Position numbers and translations under genes: made by a program. The notes under the pieces are model-generated. The model had not been told where the DNA came from. It did not search any database and saw nothing but the letters and a program-made list of their open reading frames with translations. Below, piece after piece: positions 25,930-30,179 of a DNA stretch of 30,179 nucleotides (its first letter is position 1; each line of letters starts with the position of its first letter). Origin of the DNA: a virus. Where the stretch lies: positions 1-30,179 of IMG/VR virus record IMGVR_UViG_3300025892_000093. The stretch is one strand, 5' to 3'.

Positions 25930-26337
25930 TTAAATGCTGTAAATAGCTCCGTCACCTGTTGTACTTAAAGATATAAAATCTAGAGGCTCATCATCCTGTA
26001 GTCCGGTTTTCTTATGTATTGCTTTCCACTGTTTAGCGTACCCATTTTTGCATACCTGAGTAAAATAAGCAAATGCGTTTGGATTTTCAGATTTAGCTGG
26101 ATCAAATCCCCTCCAGTATTTAAGACAGTCTAACAGTGCAGACTGAATACAGTCTTCTCTGTCTCTATAATCTTCATAATACATTTTATTAACTGCTCTG
26201 TTAGCCAGTGCTATAAAACAAGAAATAGCGAATTTAGATAGCTCGTCATTGTTTTTGCATTCTATTATCGAGGCAGTAAATTCTTTATTATTTACATAAT
26301 GCTTGTCGCCTCTCTTCTTTCGTTTCTTTGGTTCCAT
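25930..26337 (-). CDS. 55: T4 gp55-like late transcription sigma factor
   Basis: This is a 135-aa, strongly basic-ended protein. After MEPKKRKKRGDKH it carries YVNNKEFTASIIECKN, closely resembling the YVNNKELLQAII start of T4 gp55. The core has a sigma region-2 look: DREDCIQSALLDCLKYWRGF, then DPAKSENPNAFAYFTQVCKNGYAKQWK, matching the '[21 protein letters not shown]' part of gp55. In T4, gp55 binds core RNA polymerase, recognises TATAAATA and, through a C-terminal SLDFLYE motif, touches the sliding clamp. Here residues 117-123 (EPLDFIS) resemble that clamp motif but are followed by 12 more residues. It is about 50 aa shorter than T4 gp55. It sits downstream of the RuvC-like gene and ahead of the structural block it would activate. 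Confidence 0.88.
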   Translation of the reverse strand: MEPKKRKKRGDKHYVNNKEFTASIIECKNNDELSKFAISCFIALANRAVNKMYYEDYRDREDCIQSALLDCLKYWRGFDPAKSENPNAFAYFTQVCKNGYAKQWKAIHKKTGLQDDEPLDFISLSTTGDGAIYSI

Positions 26338-26347
26338 CCATATTGGA

Positions 26348-27019
26348 TTATTTTTGGTTTAGTATACTGTGTATCTTAGTTACTCCTAAATACGCATCTA
26401 TCATGTCCATTATGGGCGAAACGATGTCTCCTTTGTTGGTAACCATCCAGTCTTCTTTTAAGACTGCGTTATGAAGATCAGAGTTCTTAACTGACTCTAT
26501 TATTGGTTTTTCTTTAAATGCGTTAAATATATCTACCTTTGGGGCATTACCTTTGCATTCAATCGCGTTTTTAAGTTCTCCTGGACTAAACACAAAGAAT
26601 CTACTTACATCTCCGTTAAGGAAAGTATCAATTAGTTTATTCTTTATAATTCCAGTAGCTTGTGCGATGTCAACTAAGGCATTACCTTTAGATCCAAATG
26701 AGATACCTTCTATCGCAATAAGAAGGTCATCTGTTTTATCAACTACCTTTTCTATCTCATAAATAAGAAGATCAGTAGCTTCAAAGTAATTTTGTAGTTT
26801 TATCCGTTCAGTAACATGATATTGTTCATCTTTTCGTCTTCTTGACTCAGTGTACGCAATATGTATGCTAGGATATTTTAATGTAAGGTCCTCTAGATTA
26901 GACCTGTGTTTTTTAGTTGTATTAGAATTAACAACGGATATCCATTTATATTCCTTAAAGTCGGTGCATATACATACCCCGGGATAAAGAATTGAAAAAT
27001 CGATGGATATTATTGTCAT
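26348..27019 (-). CDS. ruvC: RuvC-like Holliday junction resolvase
   Basis: This 223-aa protein has an RNase H/RuvC fold pattern. The first strand is TIISIDFSILYPGVCIC, with the catalytic Asp7 (in SIDFS). The second acidic residue is Glu104 in LLIAIEGISFG, followed by GNALVDIAQATGIIKNKLI, a helix typical of RuvC-family resolvases. Further on come FFVFSPGELKNAIECKGNAPK, the basic segment before the last acids, and Asp205/Asp208 in SPIMDMIDAYLGV. RuvC-type enzymes cut four-way DNA junctions. In large phages they resolve branched replication concatemers before packaging, the job of gp49 in T4. The next gene is the late sigma factor, 10 bp downstream, so both are probably expressed together from a leader in the 27020-27277 region. 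Confidence 0.82.
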   Translation of the reverse strand: MTIISIDFSILYPGVCICTDFKEYKWISVVNSNTTKKHRSNLEDLTLKYPSIHIAYTESRRRKDEQYHVTERIKLQNYFEATDLLIYEIEKVVDKTDDLLIAIEGISFGSKGNALVDIAQATGIIKNKLIDTFLNGDVSRFFVFSPGELKNAIECKGNAPKVDIFNAFKEKPIIESVKNSDLHNAVLKEDWMVTNKGDIVSPIMDMIDAYLGVTKIHSILNQK

Positions 27020-27073
27020 TCATAAATGATATTTTATATATAGTTATACTCACTATCAATAATAAAGTTTCAA

Positions 27074-27090
27074 CTATTTATTTATTTATA
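27074..27090 (-). promoter_or_regulatory. Candidate promoter with a full TATAAATA box
   Basis: On the - strand this reads TATAAATAAATAAATAG, beginning with the exact T4 late consensus TATAAATA (27083-27090). It lies about 55 bp ahead of the resolvase ATG, leaving an untranslated leader longer than at the other candidate promoters. If real, the sigma factor would help drive its own gene. The repeated AAAT could equally be compositional. Confidence 0.4.
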
Positions 27091-27173
27091 ATTTTGTTTA
27101 AAACCTTTATCATCTAACATAGTACAAATAGGGTAGGAGGGTGGGATATTACTTAGTATTATTCTTATCTTTA

Positions 27174-27215
27174 CCTCATCTAAAAGAAGTACTATAGAGG
27201 TACCTTAGATAGGGG
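27174..27215. repeat. Hairpin in the divergent control region
   Basis: CCTC-ATCTAA (27174-27183) can pair with TTAGAT-a-GGGG (27205-27215) to make a ten-pair stem with one bulge and one G-T pair. Inside it, GTAC (27189-27192) pairs with GTAC (27200-27203) around a 7-base loop. It lacks a following U-run, so it is not a standard terminator. It may be an RNA element, an operator or part of an untranslated leader. Confidence 0.45.
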
Positions 27216-27277
27216 GATAATGTAAAATTTATAAAAATATAATTTAATGTTAATAATATATATAGTATATTTTGATT

Positions 27278-27616
27278 ATGAAAAGTAAGTATTATCGACC
27301 TTTACCAGATTGCTTGACTATATCAATTAATACTGAATTAACTAAATTAACTGGAATAAATCAGTTAGGATTATATGCGGTATCAGATATTAAAAAGGAT
27401 CATGTTTTAGGAATATCGCATATATTAGATCCAGATTTTGAAGACGGAATGATACGAACCCCATTAGGTGGATTCTTTAATCATTCAATAGAACCCAATT
27501 GTAGACTTTTACCTGACGCTAGCCGGACTGGTATTTTTAAACTAGTTACAAACGTATTTATTAATAAAGGAGAAGAACTAACTTGCAAATACACTAAATA
27601 TGACCCAGAAAAATAA
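27278..27616 (+). CDS. Minimal SET-domain protein (putative protein lysine methyltransferase)
   Basis: The ATG at 27278 is preferred over an in-frame TTG two codons earlier, giving 112 aa. SET hallmarks are visible: GLYAVSDIKKDHVLGISH (the strand after the G-x-G-like start), then LGGFFNHSIEPNCRL, the family's NH-S-x-x-P-N-C motif that shapes the cofactor pocket, and VFINKGEELTCKYTKY, the 'i-kGEEL-t-Y' ending with the catalytic-type Tyr. Known SET enzymes transfer methyl groups from S-adenosylmethionine to lysines. The stand-alone size is similar to the chlorella virus vSET (about 119 aa). Its target, phage or host, is unknown. It opens the rightward gene group and overlaps the next ORF by 17 nt. 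Confidence 0.75.
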   Translation: MKSKYYRPLPDCLTISINTELTKLTGINQLGLYAVSDIKKDHVLGISHILDPDFEDGMIRTPLGGFFNHSIEPNCRLLPDASRTGIFKLVTNVFINKGEELTCKYTKYDPEK

Positions 27617-27779
27617 TACTAAAGAAAATATATACCTAGTTAATATAGTATATTTAAATAGTAATATCTCCCCTATTGAAATAAAAATAATTTCAGATAA
27701 TTTAGAATTTACGATGGATCAATACCAAAGAAATAGAGATCCATTTAAGTGGAAATATAAGATAATAAAAGAACTTTAA
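27600..27779 (+). CDS. Small 59-aa protein overlapping the SET gene
   Basis: An ATG (27600-27602) inside the last codons of the SET gene, in another frame, opens a 59-codon ORF ending at TAA 27777-27779. The overlap is 17 nt. The product begins MTQKNNTKENIYLVNIVYLN and continues with SPIEIKIISDNLEFTMDQY, ending in a basic WKYKIIKEL. A strand-helix layout is likely. The tight overlap and the empty space otherwise left between the neighbours support it as a real gene, but I recognise no family. Confidence 0.5.
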   Translation: MTQKNNTKENIYLVNIVYLNSNISPIEIKIISDNLEFTMDQYQRNRDPFKWKYKIIKEL

Positions 27780-27816
27780 AACTTTACAATAGTATAAAAT
27801 TAAAAGAATTAACAAT

Positions 27817-28797
27817 ATGAAAAAAGTAGAAAATGTCGGTATTATCGGACAGGGATTTGTTGGCACTGCGGTAATGGAAAAGTTTAGACGATCATTTAAA
27901 GTTTATGCGTACGATAAAGATTCAACTAAGTCTATAATAACAACCCCATCTCTTGATAAAGATCCAGTAACAATTGCAAAAGTAGTTGAAAATTGTGAGG
28001 TTATATTTATATGTGTTCCAACTCCAATGTTTGAAGATGGAGAATGTGATATTCGCATAGTAGAAACCGTATTAGAAGATATTGCAAAAGAGGCAGAGTT
28101 CCAAAATAAAAAGGTTATTACCATTATCAAATCAACCATACCTCCAGGTACTACCAAAAAACTAAATGGATTATCAAATAAAGTTGGTGTAACATTTAGC
28201 CCAGAATTTTTAACTGAAGCGAATGCTACTGCTGACTTCGAGAATCAAACTAGAATTGTTTTAGGTATTGATTACGTAGAATACATTGAACCTATTAGAA
28301 ATATGTTTATAAGGGTATTCCCCAATGCCAATTTAATAATAATAAATTCAAACGAGGCCGAAATGACCAAGTATGCAACTAATTTATTTTTAGCAACTAA
28401 GGTTAGTTTCTTTAATGATATATATTCTTTATGTGAGAAACTTGACATTGATTACAATAATGTAATAGAAGCAACAATGCACGATCCGCGAATTGGAAAG
28501 TCTCACTATGATGTACCTGGCCACGATGGAGACAGGGGATTTGGTGGGCATTGCTTCCCTAAGGATTTACAAGCAATATTGTCTATAGCTATGAAATTTA
28601 AACTTGCACTTCCAACTATTACTGGAACTCACGTTACTAATATGATGGTTAGAAAAAATAAAGATTGGATGGACATGGAAGGAAGAGCGGTATCTACTCG
28701 ACCTGAACTCGATTCTGAAATAATAGAAAAATATCCAGCTAACGTTGAAGGATCTTTTGATTTTAATAACTATAATAGTATAGATGTAAAAAAATAA
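27817..28797 (+). CDS. UDP-glucose/GDP-mannose dehydrogenase family protein lacking the C-terminal domain
   Basis: The N-terminal NAD-binding fold is clear: NVGIIGQGFVGTAV with G11-x-G13-x-x-G16, then VIFICVPTPM, IIKSTIPPGTT and SPEFLTEANA. The central domain has EMTKYATNLFLATKVSFFND (likely catalytic Lys185) and GFGGHCFPKD with the nucleophile Cys246. These enzymes oxidise the sugar C6 alcohol of UDP-glucose or related nucleotide sugars to a uronic acid in two NAD-dependent steps. The protein has 326 aa, whereas family members usually have about 390-450. The last Rossmann-type domain, which completes the nucleotide-sugar site, is absent, replaced by a short tail (about 265-326). It may use a partner or a different substrate. 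A role in surface-sugar modification or a DNA-sugar precursor is possible but unproven. Confidence 0.85.
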   Translation: MKKVENVGIIGQGFVGTAVMEKFRRSFKVYAYDKDSTKSIITTPSLDKDPVTIAKVVENCEVIFICVPTPMFEDGECDIRIVETVLEDIAKEAEFQNKKVITIIKSTIPPGTTKKLNGLSNKVGVTFSPEFLTEANATADFENQTRIVLGIDYVEYIEPIRNMFIRVFPNANLIIINSNEAEMTKYATNLFLATKVSFFNDIYSLCEKLDIDYNNVIEATMHDPRIGKSHYDVPGHDGDRGFGGHCFPKDLQAILSIAMKFKLALPTITGTHVTNMMVRKNKDWMDMEGRAVSTRPELDSEIIEKYPANVEGSFDFNNYNSIDVKK

Positions 28798-28803
28798 GTA
28801 AAA

Positions 28804-28995
28804 ATGGCAATAGTTAATACAACAGACATATACGACTTAGAACTTCATGATGAGATTCAAATTGACAGATATAATACAGTTATGAGAGTTCCAGGAGGGT
28901 GGGTATATAAATCCTTTACTGGAACGGAAGGTGTAAACTTTAAAGCAGTAGGAATGGTATTTGTTCCAACTAACAACGAATTTGAAGAAGAATAA
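28804..28995 (+). CDS. Conserved-looking small protein, 63 aa
   Basis: An acidic 63-residue protein, starting 6 bp after the dehydrogenase stop behind an A-rich leader (AAGTAAAA). It shows strands around LHDEIQIDRYNTVMRVPGGWVYKSF and VNFKAVGMVFVPTN. The 'RVPGGW-x-Y' phrase is one I have seen in short uncharacterised phage and bacterial proteins, and a small beta fold is likely. The gene spacing (6 bp before, 11 bp after) implies the same operon as the dehydrogenase and exonuclease. No function can be given. Confidence 0.7.
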   Translation: MAIVNTTDIYDLELHDEIQIDRYNTVMRVPGGWVYKSFTGTEGVNFKAVGMVFVPTNNEFEEE

Positions 28996-29006
28996 AACAA
29001 TTAAAT

Positions 29007-29744
29007 ATGTATAAACAAGACGAACTTACGGGGATGCTTTTCTTTGATTTAGAAACATCATCTGAATACAAGAATTTAGACGCACTAACCGAAGCAAAGC
29101 CAAAAATGGCAGATCTTTGGTCTAAGCGATGTGACTATTTAAGAAGTAGATGGCCAGAAGATAACGCTGACAAAACTAATTCTGAGCTTTATGATGATAA
29201 AGCAGCATTAGCTCCAGAATTTAACAGAATAGTATGTGCTTCTTTCGGAAGACTTACTTGGGAAGGACTAACTCCTTCAATGGTTATAAAAAGCTATTAT
29301 GGAACAGATGAATTAGCGATCCTCGATGGAATAGAAAATGTAGCAAGTAAATTTACAAAATATAAAATGACTGGACATAATATCAAGAGATTTGATATCC
29401 CAGTTATGTGTAAGAGACTACTTATAAATGGATACAAACTTCCACCTTATTTACAAGTTCATAATAAGAAACCTTGGGAAATGCCGTTTATTGATACTTC
29501 AGAGAATTGGTCCTTTGGCGCATGGCAAGAAGGGTTTGCTTCTCTAGAATTGATAATGACTTCATTAGGACTTGATTCTCCAAAGGAAGATATTAAAGGA
29601 GAAGAAGTTAGTGGAGTATTTTGGAATAATGAAGAATATTCAAGAATTGCTAAGTATTGCGAAAAGGATGTTTATGCTTTAGCGCAAGCACTACTTAAAA
29701 TGTCTGGATATAATACTATGGACGGATTTGAAAGCCAATTATAA
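29007..29744 (+). CDS. DEDDy 3'-5' exonuclease, DnaQ/PolB-like
   Basis: This 245-aa protein has the three exonuclease motifs of the DEDD superfamily. Exo I is MLFFDLETSS (Asp14, Glu16). Exo II is MTGHNIKRFDIPVM (Asp130). Exo III is YCEKDVYAL (Tyr217 and Asp221, the Y-x3-D form). Such domains remove nucleotides from 3' ends for proofreading or DNA repair. It is a free-standing exonuclease here, with no polymerase domain attached, and resembles the predicted 3'-5' exonucleases related to the proofreading domain of family B polymerases. It could trim recombination ends, proofread with a separate polymerase, or process RNA. It starts 11 bp after the 63-aa gene and its stop is 1 bp before the next ATG. 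Confidence 0.85.
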   Translation: MYKQDELTGMLFFDLETSSEYKNLDALTEAKPKMADLWSKRCDYLRSRWPEDNADKTNSELYDDKAALAPEFNRIVCASFGRLTWEGLTPSMVIKSYYGTDELAILDGIENVASKFTKYKMTGHNIKRFDIPVMCKRLLINGYKLPPYLQVHNKKPWEMPFIDTSENWSFGAWQEGFASLELIMTSLGLDSPKEDIKGEEVSGVFWNNEEYSRIAKYCEKDVYALAQALLKMSGYNTMDGFESQL

Positions 29745-29745
29745 T

Positions 29746-30179
29746 ATGGAACACTATACTTGTGAAAAACACGGAACTAACAAAGCTTGGATACAAATAT
29801 GTAAATCTAAAAAGAAAGATGGAACTATCTCAGAACGTACATACATTAGATGTGTAAAGTGTCAATCTGAAAAGGTAGTAAAATCTCATAAGAAAAATCC
29901 AAGCTCAATTAGAAAAGCTAGGGCAAAATGGGAATCAGTTCCAGCAAATAGAGAAAAGGCTAAGAAACATAATCGTATATATCGTAATAGTAAAAAAGGA
30001 AAAGAAACCAGAGCATCATACTATAAAAAAAATAAAGATAAGATATTAACTCGATCAAGGAAGTGGAAAGATAACAATCCCGAAAAAATAAAAGAGCATA
30101 GTAAAAAGTACTATGAAAATAACAGGGATGCTCGAATACACTCATCTTCTACGTGGTATTATAACAATAGAGAAAAGAT
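29746..30179 (+). CDS. Zinc-ribbon, Lys-rich protein; possible HNH/endonuclease VII family (3'-truncated)
   Basis: The frame is open from ATG 29746 to the window end (144 residues visible). The N-terminus has a CxxH...CxxC pattern (Cys6, His9, Cys36, Cys39), which suggests one zinc-binding unit. It is followed by lysine- and asparagine-rich helical repeats such as YYKKNKDKI, WKDNNPEKIKEHSKKYYENN and WYYNNREKD. In many phages this 'zinc finger then NPEK-KYY repeat' layout precedes a C-terminal endonuclease VII or HNH nuclease domain. That domain would lie beyond the window, so nuclease identity is only inference. It directly follows the exonuclease gene (1-bp gap). Confidence 0.55.
   Translation, partial: MEHYTCEKHGTNKAWIQICKSKKKDGTISERTYIRCVKCQSEKVVKSHKKNPSSIRKARAKWESVPANREKAKKHNRIYRNSKKGKETRASYYKKNKDKILTRSRKWKDNNPEKIKEHSKKYYENNRDARIHSSSTWYYNNREK

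Larger units (their letters stand above)
27020..27277. promoter_or_regulatory. Divergent intergenic control region
   Basis: These 258 bp separate the leftward sigma/resolvase genes from the rightward accessory genes and hold no credible ORF. On the left is a promoter-like run (27074-27090 on the - strand). In the middle is a G-rich tract at 27131-27145 (GGGTAGGAGGGTGGG), then a hairpin at 27174-27215. The right end is very AT-rich (TATATATAGTATATTTTG) just before the SET gene start. Divergent promoters are almost certain here. A replication origin is possible but unsupported. Confidence 0.6.

Noticed and set aside
27272-27277. TTG start for the SET gene
   Set aside because: An ATG two codons later (27278) is the more usual start and leaves the SET motifs intact.
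27903-28157. 84-codon - strand ORF within the dehydrogenase gene
   Set aside because: It is antisense to a strongly conserved enzyme, with no independent support.
29960-30145. 61-codon - strand ORF near the right edge
   Set aside because: Its Tyr/Phe/Leu-rich product (FYYALLFF, YLYFFYSMM) mirrors the lysine- and asparagine-rich zinc-ribbon gene on the + strand, so it is taken as a shadow and not a membrane protein.

Overview
The window looks like part of the genome of a large, AT-rich tailed phage with a contractile, T4-like tail. The evidence for this is a T4 gp55-type late sigma factor, a gp15-like sheath terminator, a tail-tube-like protein, a baseplate-wedge-like protein, an S74-chaperoned fibre and a run of very large structural genes. 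The start sites have A-rich leaders and no recognisable Shine-Dalgarno sequence. That fits a Bacteroidota (flavobacterial) host, but the host is an inference. I see no rRNA, tRNA, CRISPR array, insertion sequence or integrase.

Layout from left to right. (1) Bases 1-1366 (+): the 3' part of a fibre or adhesin gene with a beta-helix, a possible carbohydrate-binding module and a C1q-like tip. (2) Bases 1437-5773 (-): tail tube-like protein, a 54-aa protein, a gp15-like terminator, a 219-aa unknown and a 715-aa structural protein with a laminin-G-like end. (3) Bases 5774-5877: a divergent intergenic region with a perfect 16-bp inverted repeat, one copy pointing at each flanking gene, read here as twin late promoters. 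(4) Bases 5878-6681 (+): a lone 267-aa unknown gene facing against the block. (5) Bases 6684-25898 (-): six large structural genes of 329 to 1692 aa, almost without gaps. (6) Bases 25930-27019 (-): the late sigma factor and a RuvC-like resolvase. (7) Bases 27020-27277: a divergent regulatory region with a G-rich tract and a hairpin. (8) Bases 27278-30179 (+): accessory and DNA-metabolism genes, namely a minimal SET-domain protein, a 59-aa protein, a nucleotide-sugar dehydrogenase lacking its last domain, a 63-aa protein, a DEDDy 3'-5' exonuclease and the start of a zinc-finger protein possibly related to endonuclease VII/HNH proteins.

The working model is as follows. The rightward genes act on DNA, nucleotide sugars and possibly protein methylation. 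The leftward genes build the tail, baseplate and fibres. The gp55-like sigma factor would switch on the leftward late genes through AATAAATAATA-type promoters, copies of which lie 18-22 bp ahead of three leftward units and of the lone 267-aa gene. RuvC would resolve replication intermediates before packaging. The most interesting points are the sigma factor paired with its candidate promoters, the tiny SET protein, the shortened sugar dehydrogenase, a capsid-targeting-like leader in the tail block, and an out-of-character GC-richer patch at about 1376-1440.
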